The notes under the pieces were generated by a model, which was not told the DNA's origin, did not search any database, and saw nothing but the letters and a program-made list of their open reading frames with translations. 64,000 nucleotides of DNA from Streptomyces sp. HUAS 15-9. Its GTDB lineage: Bacteria > Actinomycetota > Actinomycetes > Streptomycetales > Streptomycetaceae. Both the position numbers and the translations under genes were made by a program. Positions 1 to 8,218 of this stretch are shown one piece after another; the stretch's first letter is position 1; the number at the start of each line of letters is the position of its first letter. The stretch is from assembly GCF_025642155.1 (NCBI RefSeq), contig NZ_CP106798.1, forward strand, positions 1,674,001-1,738,000, given 5' to 3'.

Positions 1-868
1 GCCCTCGACCAGCGTGGCCGGGCCGGTCAGCCGCTCCGTCCTCCACGGCGAGGATTCCGCGTAGCCGTCAAACTTCGTCCAGGCGCGCTTGGCGAGCGTC
101 GCGTCGCCGGTCTGTACGGCGGCGTAGGCGTCGAGGCGGGAGTGACCCTGGAAGAGCAGCAGGGTGCCGAAGTTGGAGCCGTAACGGGCCGTCTGCTCGG
201 CCTTGGTGGCGTTGAAGCAGCGGCAGTAGTCGAGGTAGGCATCCTTGAACCGCGGCATGTCGACGAGGTGGATGAGCTCGGCGCACAGTTCGTTGAGGCC
301 GGAGACGGCGGAGAGGTGGGGCACCGAGACCACGGGCGTGTCGGCGACGGCGAACCTGCCGGTGTCGAGGTCGTACAGACCGCTGCCCTGCACGAAGCCG
401 TTGGGCTGGGCGGCGATGGTCTCCAGGGTTGACAGCACGCGCGCCTTGGCCTTCTCCCACTTGGGGCCCTTGCGCTCCCACTCGGTCAGCCAGGCCGACA
501 CCAGTCCGCTCCAGTCGGTGCCGAAGCCGATCGACAGGGCGTGCCGGTCGGGTGTGTACGGCTCGGTGCGGATCTTGCGGATCGGGTCGAGGACGAGGAA
601 CGTCTCGTCGGAGTCGACATTGGCGTGCATGAGGTCGCCGACGCGCTCGTCGGCGGTGAGGAAGTAGTAGTAGTAGCGCCGGTAGGTGGTGTTGGCGATG
701 CGCTGCTGCTTGGCGCTGTCGGCGAAGTGCTGCACGCCGTGCCGGGTACCGAGTCCGGCCCATTCGCCCAGGTGGTAGACGTCGACCTCGCCGGTGTGGC
801 GGGTCATGGCCTCGGCGAAGCGGAAGATGTCGGCGCGGCCGGAGCGCAGATACCTACTGCGGTCCCGC
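1..868 (-). pseudogene. C-terminal fragment of an exo-rhamnogalacturonan-lyase-like (YetA/PcRGLX type) protein
   Basis: Reading the minus strand in the frame that contains ADIFRFAEAMTRHTGEVDVY gives an uninterrupted protein running off the window edge. Features such as TRHTGEVDVYHLG, TTYRRYYYYFLTADERVGD and the Trp-rich GFGTDWSGLVSAW segment resemble the large secreted YetA-like proteins assigned to exo-rhamnogalacturonan lyases (family PL26); this assignment is from memory and is moderately sure. There is no start codon of its own: the upstream part of the frame is replaced near 868 by the first third of a sugar permease read in another frame. The N-terminal two thirds of the enzyme are therefore missing. 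It may be untranslated. The rest of the gene lies left of the window. Confidence 0.55.
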
Positions 869-1121
869 CGACGCCACCGGTGAAGTTGTCGAACCCGACC
901 CACTTCGGGGTGTTGAAGAGGTTGTAGTCCGTGAAGGCGAAGTAGAGCGAGGCGACCATCGGGCCCGCGGTCAGCAGCAGGAAGCCGGCGATCCACGGGG
1001 ACATGAACAAGTAGCCGGCGAGGTTCTCCTGGCGGCCCCGGCGCCCCCGCCGCCCCCTGGCCGTGGGGGCGGCGGCACGGGTCTTCCGGGCGGCGGGCAC
1101 GGATTCCTTGACGAGCGTCAC
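868..1121 (-). pseudogene. Truncated ABC sugar-transport permease (N-terminal part only)
   Basis: The first ~82 codons encode a basic cytoplasmic leader (GRRGRRGRQENLAGYLF) and the first transmembrane helix typical of MalF-type permeases (MSPWIAGFLLLTAGPMVASLYFAF), ending in TDYNLFNTPKWVGFDNFTGG, where a full protein would continue for about 220 more residues. After GGVGG the frame runs into the lyase-like sequence out of frame and stops near 804. It starts 11 bp downstream of the binding-protein gene, so it was the second gene of a CUT1-type uptake operon. The second permease that normally follows is absent. The product cannot be a working permease. Confidence 0.8.
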
Positions 1122-1132
1122 GGAGGTTCCCT

Positions 1133-2296
1133 TCAGCCCTGGAAGGCGGCCTCGGACTCGGTGAGGAACTGCTTCACCGGGTCCGCGACCGTGGTCTTGC
1201 CCTGTCCGAGGTCACCGCCGATGCGCAGGAAGGCGGCCTCGACGGTGTCGGCACCCGAGGGGTGCGGCGTGATCGTGCCGATGACGCCGGACTTGGCGGT
1301 GTCCTCCTCGTACTGCGCGATCTCCTTGCTCACCGCGTCGGCCGGCTTGAACGCCGCGTACTGCTCGGTGCTCGCCAGGATGCCCCGGTCGTAGCCCATG
1401 ATCTTGCCGACCTCGGGGTCGTGGACCATGAAGTCGATGAACTGGGCGACTTCCTCGGGGTGCGCGGTACGGGCCGAGGCGCTCAGCATCAGAGACGCCA
1501 GGTACTGGCCGGTGCGTGTGCCGTCCACCGTCGGGATCGGGGCCAGGCCGTAGGTGCTGCTGCCCTCCGCCGAGTAGCGGACCGTGAAGTTGTCCCAGGT
1601 GAACTCCGAGGCACCGTGTCCGGCGGAGAGCGAGGACTTGGGCTGGTCCTGGGAGACGACCTTCGGGTCGGTGACGATGCCGGCCTTCACCCGGTTGTAG
1701 CCGTCCTGCCACCACTCCGTCAGATCAGCCTTGTCGAAGCCGAGCCCGACCTTGGTGAAGAACGCCTTGCCGTTCTGCCGGAGGTACAGGTCGTACAGGT
1801 ACATGATGGTGAAGTAGCCGGTGTCCCCGGGAGTCCCGGTCCTGTCGTGGATGGTCTTCAGGGCCTTGAAGTACTCGTCCCAGGTCCAGCCCGCCCGCGG
1901 ATCCACGCCCGTCCGCTGGAAGACCTTCTTGTCGACGACCAGCGCCATGGTGTTCGAGCCGACGGGCACACCGAGCTGCTTGCCGTCCACCTCGCCGACC
2001 TTGGTCACACCGGCGCGGAAGTGATCCAGGCTCAGATTGCCTGCCTGCACCTGGGACTTCAGGTCGAGAAGAATGCCTCTCTTGTCGTACTTCCGAAGAA
2101 ATCCGACGGCATTCTGGAAAACGTTCGGCGGATTTCCGCCCGCGGCCTGCGTCTGAAACTTCTCCCAGAACGAGAGATACGCCTGGAAGTCGGTCTTGAC
2201 CTTGATCTTCGGATACTTCTTCTCGAAGAGCGCGATGCTCTGATTGATCCTTTTCGCCCGCTCCTCGGCACCCCACCACGAGTAACGGATCGTCAC
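1133..2296 (-). CDS. ABC sugar transporter, extracellular solute-binding protein family 1
   Basis: The 387-residue frame opens TIRYSWWGAEERAKRINQSI and has the usual layout of periplasmic-type sugar binders: a lobe I strand, then FEKKYPKIKVKTDFQAYLSF, VPVGSNTMALVVDKKVFQ and ASEFTWDNFTVRYSAE. It would deliver an oligosaccharide to the adjacent permease. The first in-frame start here is a GTG placed after the signal region. Upstream in the same frame lies ILKAAGASTAALGPAATTGC, a lipoprotein signal ending in a Cys, but that stretch has no start codon and begins just after a TGA. A GTG at 2393 enters it only after a one-base shift. Either the gene is broken at its start or there is a base-call error. 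Confidence 0.8.
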   Translation of the reverse strand: MTIRYSWWGAEERAKRINQSIALFEKKYPKIKVKTDFQAYLSFWEKFQTQAAGGNPPNVFQNAVGFLRKYDKRGILLDLKSQVQAGNLSLDHFRAGVTKVGEVDGKQLGVPVGSNTMALVVDKKVFQRTGVDPRAGWTWDEYFKALKTIHDRTGTPGDTGYFTIMYLYDLYLRQNGKAFFTKVGLGFDKADLTEWWQDGYNRVKAGIVTDPKVVSQDQPKSSLSAGHGASEFTWDNFTVRYSAEGSSTYGLAPIPTVDGTRTGQYLASLMLSASARTAHPEEVAQFIDFMVHDPEVGKIMGYDRGILASTEQYAAFKPADAVSKEIAQYEEDTAKSGVIGTITPHPSGADTVEAAFLRIGGDLGQGKTTVADPVKQFLTESEAAFQG

Positions 2297-2462
2297 CGTC
2301 CCGCCCCCGGAACCGCTGCCAGCGCCACACCCCGTCGTGGCGGCCGGCCCGAGCGCGGCCGTCGAAGCCCCGGCCGCCTTGAGGATCGTTCACCTCTCCA
2401 CATTCCTGCCACTTCCCACAGTCGGGCCCTCCCGCGCGTCGCCGCTCGCATGAATCGTTTCA

Positions 2463-2476
2463 AGCAAGCGCTTGCT
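2463..2476. promoter_or_regulatory. LacI-family operator-like palindrome
   Basis: AGCAAGCGCTTGCT is a perfect 14-bp palindrome centred on CG, the hallmark of LacI/CcpA-type operators. It lies about 70 bp upstream of the binding-protein start region, where repression of a sugar-uptake operon is expected. No LacI gene is in the window, so the cognate regulator would be elsewhere or lost. Confidence 0.6.
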
Positions 2477-2711
2477 GGCACAAGGTACGGAGCCCCACGA
2501 GTGCGTCAATGACTCGGGCAGGAATTTCTCGCGCGGGCGCCTACCGGCGGGAAGGCGGGGACGAGGCCGGGAACCGGAGCGGGAACGGGGGCGATTGGAA
2601 GGTTTGGGCCACCCCGAAGTCGTCGCACCTGGGCGTTTCGCTCTTGCAGTTGGCCCAGATCGTCCAATGACCGAGGTGATGCCTCAGCCGGAGCGAGCCG
2701 GCCGGTACAGA

Positions 2712-2747
2712 CGACGGCCCGCTTGCACTGATGCAGGCGGGCCGTCG
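2712..2747 (-). terminator. Terminator hairpin downstream of tRNA-Val(CAC)
   Basis: An 11-bp perfect stem (CGACGGCCCGC pairing with GCGGGCCGTCG) with a loop that can pair further (TGCA/TGCA) sits immediately 3' of the minus-strand tRNA. There is no U-run, as is usual in Streptomyces. Confidence 0.6.
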
Positions 2748-2755
2748 GTTCCGGG

Positions 2756-2827
2756 TGGGCGATACTGGGTTCGAACCAGTGACCTCTTCGGTGTGAACGA
2801 AGCGCTCTCCCACTGAGCTAATCGCCC
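2756..2827 (-). tRNA. tRNA-Val (anticodon CAC)
   Basis: Cloverleaf read on the minus strand: acceptor GGGCGAT/ATCGCCC with discriminator A, D-arm TAGCTCAGTGGGAGAGC, anticodon stem CTTCG/CGAAG around loop TTCACAC (anticodon CAC), and T-arm with GGTTCGAACCC. It is 72 nt long and CCA is not encoded. It differs from the three tRNA-Val(GAC) genes near 9.7 kb mainly in the acceptor and anticodon stems. Confidence 0.95.
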
Positions 2828-2900
2828 GGACGCAGGGAGAACATTACCCCATGTCAGGCGGTGCCTCCGACCAGTGCCGACCAGCGCCGACCGGTGCGGA

Positions 2901-3386
2901 TCACTGGTGCTTGAGCTCCCAGGGCATCACGACGCCGAACCTCCCGACGTAGATCCCGACGAGGACGGCCACGATCACCAGGCCGATCACCGTGAGGGCG
3001 ATGTTGCGCCGACGGACCTTCGGTTCCAGCGCCCGCTGGGCCGCCTCCGTGACCTTGCGCTTGGTCCAGCGCAACACCAACTGGGCCCAGACGAACTCCG
3101 TGGCCCAGACCGCCATACCGGCGAAGATCACCACCCAGCCGGGTCCCGGCAAAGGCAGCAGGACGACGCCCGCGACGACGACCGCCAGGCCGACGACGAA
3201 GATGCCGACCTGCCAGCTCACGTGCAGGGCGCGCCGCGCCTTGATGAACTCCGGCGCCTTCGATCCGAGCCCGCTTCCGACGCGCACCCCGTCCGCCTCC
3301 GCCTCGCCGGACGCCACAGCGACGTCGCCCGGCTCGTTACTCCCCGTATTCACACGGAGAGTCCCTACGCGAGTGAAACCGGTCAC
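2901..3386 (-). CDS. PGPGW-motif membrane protein (TIGR02611-like)
   Basis: A 161-residue protein with a hydrophilic N-terminus of about 50 residues. Hydrophobic segments follow at roughly 57-78, 84-102 and 128-150, with the diagnostic PGPGW motif at residues 80-84 between the first two. This motif defines a widespread actinobacterial membrane-protein family of unknown function. The start is a GTG. It is divergent from ssgB, with about 160 bp between the two start codons. The N-terminal tail is low in conserved features and the true start could be further in, near the KAPEFIKARRALH segment. Confidence 0.8.
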   Translation of the reverse strand: MTGFTRVGTLRVNTGSNEPGDVAVASGEAEADGVRVGSGLGSKAPEFIKARRALHVSWQVGIFVVGLAVVVAGVVLLPLPGPGWVVIFAGMAVWATEFVWAQLVLRWTKRKVTEAAQRALEPKVRRRNIALTVIGLVIVAVLVGIYVGRFGVVMPWELKHQ

Positions 3387-3544
3387 CGGAATGGTCGTAC
3401 CTCGCGTACTGGTTCTCGGCCGGAAGAGTTACGTAAAGACACGCAAAACACTCAGAGGGGTTTACAACGGCACCGTAGGTGGCATGTCGATTTCGCCGAC
3501 GTGCGAATCCCCGAGCGCACACTGAGCGAAAGGCCCTGGCGCTT

Positions 3545-3958
3545 ATGAACACCACGGTCAGCTGCGAGCTGCACCTGCGCCTCGTTGTGTCGAGCGAGTC
3601 CTCCCTGCCTGTCCCCGCAGGCCTGCGGTACGACACGGCCGACCCCTACGCCGTGCACGCCACCTTCCACACCGGAGCCGAGGAGACCGTCGAGTGGGTG
3701 TTCGCCCGCGACCTCCTCGCCGAGGGTCTGCACCGGCCCACAGGCACCGGCGACGTCCGCGTCTGGCCGTCCCGCAGCCATGGCCAGGGCGTCGTGTGCA
3801 TCGCCCTGAGCTCCCCGGAGGGGGAGGCCCTGCTCGAGGCCCCTGCGCGGGCCCTGGAGTCCTTCCTGAAGCGGACGGATGCCGCCGTGCCTCCGGGCAC
3901 GGAACACCGGCACTTCGATCTGGATCAGGAGCTCTCGCACATCCTGGCGGAAAGCTAG
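3545..3958 (+). CDS. ssgB: Sporulation septation protein SsgB (SsgA-like protein)
   Basis: A 137-residue SsgA-like protein: begins MNTTVSCELHLRLVVSSESS, contains PVPAGLRYDTADPYAVHATF and EETVEWVFARDLLAEGL, and ends DLDQELSHILAES. SsgB is exceptionally conserved among Streptomyces, and this sequence matches the recalled S. coelicolor protein closely. SsgB recruits FtsZ to future division sites in aerial hyphae and so fixes where sporulation septa form. It stands alone, divergent from the PGPGW gene, with a weak GAAAGG-type ribosome site before the ATG. In S. coelicolor its transcription is tied to development. No TTA codon is present. Confidence 0.96.
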   Translation: MNTTVSCELHLRLVVSSESSLPVPAGLRYDTADPYAVHATFHTGAEETVEWVFARDLLAEGLHRPTGTGDVRVWPSRSHGQGVVCIALSSPEGEALLEAPARALESFLKRTDAAVPPGTEHRHFDLDQELSHILAES

Positions 3959-4230
3959 GTCGCGGCCCCTCGAAGCCGCCCGGCGCCGTCCACTCGGGGA
4001 GACGGCTCGGGCCCAAGACAATCGCATACGGGATGCGCACCGGCGCCGTCACCGTGGGTTTCCGCGGGGGCGGCGTCGGTGTGCGTGGGCGTCCGGCACC
4101 CGTGGTCACGGTCACGGAGCGTGCTCCTGGGAACGCCTTCGGCCACGAGAACGTTCTACCGGCAGCCAGCCACTACCATCGGCCAGCATCGGCGGGCGCC
4201 CGCCCGACCCCCCAGGCCAGGGAGCGAAAC

Positions 4231-4791
4231 GTGCTGATCACCCACGACACCCGGTGCGCCCTCGACACCGTGGTGGATCTGGTGAACACCGTGCCGGAGG
4301 ACGACACGACGGCGGACGGACTGCCGGATGTCGCGGCCCTCGAAGATTTTGTGCGAACGCACAAAATAAGTGATGTCGGGATCCTGTCCGAGTTCGACCT
4401 GTCGGCGGTGCGCAAGATCCGCGGACGGTTCGCGGGGATCTTCGCGGCTCCCGACGGCCGGTCCGCGGCCGGCCTGATCAACGAACTGGTCGCCGCCGCC
4501 GGCACGACGCCCCGGCTGACGGACCACGACGGCTACGACTGGCATGTGCACTACTTCGCCCCCGGCGCCTCCGTGGCCGACCACCTCGCCGCCGACTGCG
4601 GAATGGCACTGGCCTTCTTCGTGGTCGCCGGGGAGCAGGAGCGGCTGCGGCGCTGCGAGGCCCCCGACTGCCGGCGCGCCTTCGTCGACCTCTCCCGGAA
4701 CCGCTCGCGGCGCTACTGCGACAGCCGCACCTGCGGGAACCGGCTGCACGTGGCCGCGTACCGGGCACGGCGCAAGGAGGCGGCGGGCTGA
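4231..4791 (+). CDS. CGNR zinc-finger / ABATE-domain regulator
   Basis: A 186-residue protein with a GTG start eight bases after GGAGCG. The N-terminal three quarters are a helical stress-related ABATE domain (opens LITHDTRCALDTVVDLVNTV). The C-terminus is a CGNR zinc finger: Cys pairs in CEAPDCRRAFVD and RRYCDSRTCGNR, followed by the basic HVAAYRARR tail. Such proteins are putative DNA-binding regulators of unknown target. The sequence upstream (3959-4230) shows no other gene. No obvious partner gene is adjacent. Confidence 0.85.
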   Translation: MLITHDTRCALDTVVDLVNTVPEDDTTADGLPDVAALEDFVRTHKISDVGILSEFDLSAVRKIRGRFAGIFAAPDGRSAAGLINELVAAAGTTPRLTDHDGYDWHVHYFAPGASVADHLAADCGMALAFFVVAGEQERLRRCEAPDCRRAFVDLSRNRSRRYCDSRTCGNRLHVAAYRARRKEAAG

Positions 4792-4912
4792 TCGCCCGCC
4801 CGGCCTGCCCTTCTCTGTGCGGAGCGCCTTGGCGCCTATGCCCTCGTCGATGCGGGACGCCTCGGTGCCGACGCCCGTCCCGGCGGGTGGCGCCGGGAAG
4901 GGCGTGTACGGC

Positions 4913-5065
4913 TCAAAGCCACAGCAGATCGTGCAGCGCGGCCATGAGGAGCAGACACCCGATCACCGCTAGGAAGATCATCAGCGGTGGCTGGGAAAGG
5001 GCGAAGAGGCATCCACGCGGCTCGTCCTTCGGCGGCGCGGCATCGCTCTGTGTCGTGTCCAGCAT
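4913..5065 (-). CDS. Small single-span membrane protein
   Basis: A 50-codon gene starting ATG at 5065, with a GAG-rich stretch ahead. The polar N-terminus MLDTTQSDAAPPKDEPRG is followed by LFALSQPPLMIFLAVIGC and LLLMAALHDLLWL, one strong transmembrane helix ending the protein. Codon third positions are G/C-biased in this frame, while overlapping frames are not protein-like. Similar short Streptomyces membrane proteins are common and uncharacterised. It is likely real because of its composition and clean hydrophobic architecture. Confidence 0.6.
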   Translation of the reverse strand: MLDTTQSDAAPPKDEPRGCLFALSQPPLMIFLAVIGCLLLMAALHDLLWL

Positions 5066-5255
5066 CTCGCGGCGATGATGGCCCAGGGGGCACCTCCCGC
5101 GCGATCAACACGCCCGTTGGATGCGGGAGTTCGCCGAATTCTGTGATCTCCGGTCCGGTTCGGGTCCGACCATGATCACTTCCGGGTGCGGTCTCGACCC
5201 ACTGTGTCGTTTCAGTACGTCACGCGACCGTCATCCCGAGCGGTCGCCCGAACCG

Positions 5256-5690
5256 TCATATGCCGTGCTTCTTGAGGATGGCCTCGATGTCGCTGAAGTC
5301 GTCCGAGGAGCCCGTGGCGCGGGGCGCGGTCGTCGGCCGGGTCGCCGGGCCGAGGGAGGGCGCGGAGGCCGTCGGGGCCACCGCCGTCTCGCTCCGGGCG
5401 GCGCGGGCGGCCTTGCGCTCCGCACGGGTGCCCCCACGTCGGCGTTCGACGGCGCGTGTGGTCGCGAGCAGGGCCCAGGCCCCGCCCAGCAGGCCGAAGC
5501 CGATCCAGGCCGTGGGGCTGAACGCGGTGTCGGCCAGCCAGCCGACGACACCGGTCATCACCAGGCCGACGGGAATGAGTGAGTAGGCCGCGATGCGGAC
5601 GGCCGCCAGGAAGCGCTTGCGGTAGGCGGTGACCGCAGCGATGCCCAGGCCGGCCGCGGACACGGCGGAACAGACGGTCTCGGCAATCAT
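5256..5690 (-). CDS. Conserved membrane protein of unknown function
   Basis: A 144-residue protein starting ATG after AGGAGGACC. The helices around residues 5-20, 32-52 and 58-78 (MIAETVCSAVSAAGLGIAAV; AAYSLIPVGLVMTGVVGWLA; AWIGFGLLGGAWALLAT) are followed by a basic, Ala-rich cytoplasmic tail. The tail ends in the well-conserved-looking SSDDFSDIEAILKKHGI. Homologues in Streptomyces are sometimes named cellulose synthase, which nothing in the sequence supports. A 64-bp hairpin lies 27 bp upstream of the start codon. Confidence 0.75.
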   Translation of the reverse strand: MIAETVCSAVSAAGLGIAAVTAYRKRFLAAVRIAAYSLIPVGLVMTGVVGWLADTAFSPTAWIGFGLLGGAWALLATTRAVERRRGGTRAERKAARAARSETAVAPTASAPSLGPATRPTTAPRATGSSDDFSDIEAILKKHGI

Positions 5691-5716
5691 CCGGTCCTCC
5701 TGGCGGACTCGGTCGG

Positions 5717-5780
5717 GCAGGATGGAAGGGCAGCGTGCGCTCGCGGACGAGCGAGCTGCGCTTCGTCCCTTCCATCCTGC
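5717..5780. repeat. Long inverted repeat with 14-bp perfect arms
   Basis: GCAGGATGGAAGGG at 5717-5730 is exactly complementary to CCCTTCCATCCTGC at 5767-5780, and the 36-bp centre can pair further (GCTCGC/GCGAGC). It lies between two divergent genes, 27 bp before the minus-strand start and 135 bp before the plus-strand start. Transcribed either way it would fold as one long hairpin. It could be a terminator, a leader structure, or a protein-binding site. Confidence 0.7.
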
Positions 5781-5914
5781 ACCGCCCGGTACCCGCAATG
5801 CCATGGTCGGGCCCGACATCAGGGACATCTCCGGGTCGCGTCCTCCCCAGGTGCCGGTCACCGGCGTACGGTCCCGATTCGGCCCCGGGATGCCCGCCTG
5901 GGAGACTGGTGCCC

Positions 5915-6442
5915 ATGAGCGACTCCTCCCCCGCACCCACCGGTATCGCCGTTCCCGTACTCGAGGTGTGGTGCGAACTCCAGTGCCCGGACTGCCGCAG
6001 CGCCCTGGACGACTTGCACGCCCTGCGCGCCCGCTACGGCGACCGGCTGGAACTGCGGCTGCGGCACTTCCCGCTGGAGAAGCACAAGCACGCCTTCGCC
6101 GCGGCGCAGGCCGCCGAGGAGGCCCTGGAACAGGGCAAGGGCTGGGCGTACGTGGAGGCCGTGCTCGGACGGGTCGAGGAACTGACCCGCAGGGGAGAAC
6201 CCTTCCTGGTCGAGGTCGCCCGCGAACTAGGTCTGGACGCCGAGGAGTTCGACACCGCACTGATCGACGGGCGGCACATCCTGATCGTCGACGCCGACCA
6301 GGCCGAGGGCAAGGCGATCGGTGTGACGGGCACCCCGACGTATGTCATCGCCGGCGAACGCCTCGACGGCGGCAAGAGCCAGGAGGGGCTGCGCGAGCGC
6401 ATCGAGGAGATCACCGACCGGCTGCTGGCCGGGCAGGACTGA
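5915..6442 (+). CDS. DsbA/thioredoxin-fold family protein
   Basis: A 175-residue cytosolic protein with no signal peptide. A thioredoxin-like strand PVLEVWCELQ leads into CPDC (residues 24-27) as the active-site pair. A helical insertion (HFPLEKHKHAFAAAQAAEEA) follows, and the cis-proline loop is GVTGTPTYVI near residue 145. This layout matches the DsbA-family FrnE-like oxidoreductases and glutathione-S-transferase-kappa-like proteins. It probably catalyses dithiol/disulfide exchange on unknown substrates. It is monocistronic, tail-to-tail with the next acetyltransferase gene. Confidence 0.85.
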   Translation: MSDSSPAPTGIAVPVLEVWCELQCPDCRSALDDLHALRARYGDRLELRLRHFPLEKHKHAFAAAQAAEEALEQGKGWAYVEAVLGRVEELTRRGEPFLVEVARELGLDAEEFDTALIDGRHILIVDADQAEGKAIGVTGTPTYVIAGERLDGGKSQEGLRERIEEITDRLLAGQD

Positions 6443-6486
6443 CCTCGGAGCAGGTCTTTGTGACGTCGGGACGGTACGTCGAGACC

Positions 6487-7314
6487 TCAGAGCAGGGTCT
6501 TGTACATCGCGTACGACGTCGGCACGTATCGCAGTGACGCGTACAGCCGCTCGGCCGGTGTGTTGCCGGCAAAGACGTTGAGGCCCAGGACGCGCTTTCC
6601 GGCGGCGATCGCCTGGGCCTCGGCCAGCAGCATCAGCGAGCGTCCGTGGCCCCGGCCCCGGGCCTGCTCGTCGATCTCCACGTCGTAGACGTACGCCGTG
6701 TCCCCGGCGAGTGACAGCCACAGCGTCCCGACCCCGGCTCCCTCCTGCTCCAGCACGCTCACCAGCATGTTCTCGGTCGCGAGGCCCTGGGGCAGCAGCT
6801 GTGCGTGGTCGTGTTCCGACTTGGCCCGCGCCTCGGCCCCGGGTACGCCGCGGTCGATCCAGTCCTGCGCGTAGTCCGCGAGCTTGCGCACGAGCCAAGG
6901 CCCGTACTCGGACTCGGTCATGGGTCTGCCCCGGCTGCCCGCGGGCAGTGCGGGCGGTGTGTCGCCGAGCGGCTTCTCCATGCCGCGGTTGCGGTGGACG
7001 TAACCGAGCGCCGTGGCGAGCCGCAGTGCGCCCTCGGCGTCGGCGGGCACGGAGACCTCGATGCGCTTGCAGCCCCAGCCGCGCGCCACCTCCTCGGCGG
7101 CGAGCGCGGCCACCGCGCCCCGGCCGCGTCCGCGGTCGGGCTCCTCGATGCACAGGTAGTCGATCCGGGCGACGGTGGGCCCGAAGACGGGGTGCGTGGA
7201 GAGGTGCACCACACCGACGGGACGCCCGTTCACGCACACCTGGAAGTGACGCGACAGCGCCCCGTCGGTGGCCCGCTGAAGCGGCTCGGTCGGCCGCAGG
7301 GTAGTGGTCATCAC
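6487..7314 (-). CDS. Tandem GNAT N-acetyltransferase
   Basis: A 275-residue protein with two acetyl-CoA-binding motifs of GNAT type: a first half with DRGRGRGAVAALAAEEVARG and a second half with DEQARGRGHGRSLMLLAEAQ, followed by LNVFAGNTPAERLYASLRYV. Both halves keep the R/QxxGxG/A pattern, although the first looks more divergent. The substrate is unknown. The start is the GTG at 7314 or the ATG immediately after it. It lies 82 bp upstream of the stop of the pabC-like gene, in the same direction, but may be separately expressed. Confidence 0.85.
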   Translation of the reverse strand: MMTTTLRPTEPLQRATDGALSRHFQVCVNGRPVGVVHLSTHPVFGPTVARIDYLCIEEPDRGRGRGAVAALAAEEVARGWGCKRIEVSVPADAEGALRLATALGYVHRNRGMEKPLGDTPPALPAGSRGRPMTESEYGPWLVRKLADYAQDWIDRGVPGAEARAKSEHDHAQLLPQGLATENMLVSVLEQEGAGVGTLWLSLAGDTAYVYDVEIDEQARGRGHGRSLMLLAEAQAIAAGKRVLGLNVFAGNTPAERLYASLRYVPTSYAMYKTLL

Positions 7315-7396
7315 GGGTGTTCTACCCGTTCCCGGGGCCCGGAGCAGCCCAATATCCGGGGCCCCTTCCGAGAGCGTCGGGGAGCGTCCGGGCCGA

Positions 7397-8218
7397 TCAG
7401 GGGTCGAGGTCGTGCCCGGACCGCTCGTCGAAGATCCGCATCGCCTTGGCGGTCACCGGGCCCGGCGCGCCGGGCAGTTCGCGGGCGTCGACCCGGTGCA
7501 CGGCCTGTACGTCCCGGAGGGTGGACGTGAGGAAGACCTCGTCGGCGCGTTCCAGGACGTCCAGCGGCAGGTCGGTCTCCTTGGCGCCGGTCCACTCGAC
7601 GGTCAGGGCGCGGGTGATGCCGGGCAGGCAGCCGGAGGCGATCGGCGGGGTGTGGATCTCGCCGTCGAGGACGACGAAGACGTTCGAGCCCGTGCCCTCG
7701 CAGAGCTGCCCGACCGTGTTGGCGAACAGCGCCTCGGAGGCGCCCTGTTGACTGGCCCTGGCGAGGGCGACCACGTTCTCGGCGTACGAGGTCGTCTTCA
7801 GGCCGGTCAGCGCGCCCCGCTCGTTGCGGGTCCAGGGGACGGTGATCACGGCGGTGGAGTCGGCGCGGCGGCGGGTCTCACCGAGGGCGACCACCAGGGT
7901 CGGGCCGTGCTCGCCGCGGTCGGAGCCGAGGGGACCGTGGCCGCCGGTGTAGGTGATGCGCAGCCGGCCCAGTGGCATCGGGTTGGCCTCCAGGACGGCG
8001 GCGCAGGCGCGGCGCACCTCGTCGTGGTCGGGGTCGGGCAGCCCGAGCCCCCGGGCCGAGCGGGTCAGCCGGTCCAGGTGGCGGGTGAGCGCGAACAGCT
8101 TCCCGTCGGTCGCCTTCACCGTCTCGAAGATGCCGTCGCCCACGGTCAGCCCGTGGTCGAAGACGGAGACACGGGCGGACTCGATGTCCTGCAGTCCGCC
8201 GTCCAGCCAGATCTTCAC
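7397..8218 (-). CDS. pabC: Aminotransferase class IV, probable aminodeoxychorismate lyase
   Basis: A 273-residue PLP enzyme of fold type IV: starts MKIWLDGGLQDIESARVSVF, with GLTVGDGIFETVKATDGKLF early. Near the end are TVGQLCEGTGSNVFVVLDGE and SGCLPGITRALTVEW, a typical phosphate-cradle region. The GTG start overlaps the stop of the upstream chorismate-binding gene by four bases (GTGA), so the two are translationally coupled. That pairing points to conversion of 4-amino-4-deoxychorismate to p-aminobenzoate for folate. A branched-chain or D-amino-acid transaminase activity cannot be excluded from sequence alone. Confidence 0.85.
   Translation of the reverse strand: MKIWLDGGLQDIESARVSVFDHGLTVGDGIFETVKATDGKLFALTRHLDRLTRSARGLGLPDPDHDEVRRACAAVLEANPMPLGRLRITYTGGHGPLGSDRGEHGPTLVVALGETRRRADSTAVITVPWTRNERGALTGLKTTSYAENVVALARASQQGASEALFANTVGQLCEGTGSNVFVVLDGEIHTPPIASGCLPGITRALTVEWTGAKETDLPLDVLERADEVFLTSTLRDVQAVHRVDARELPGAPGPVTAKAMRIFDERSGHDLDP

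Noticed and set aside
2874..3548. Plus-strand frame opposite the PGPGW membrane protein
   Set aside because: Composition (Asp/His/Arg-rich) is that of an antisense shadow; the minus frame has clear helices and the PGPGW motif.
4836..5111. 91-codon minus-strand frame over the small membrane-protein gene
   Set aside because: The overlapping 50-codon frame has a clean transmembrane helix and better codon bias.
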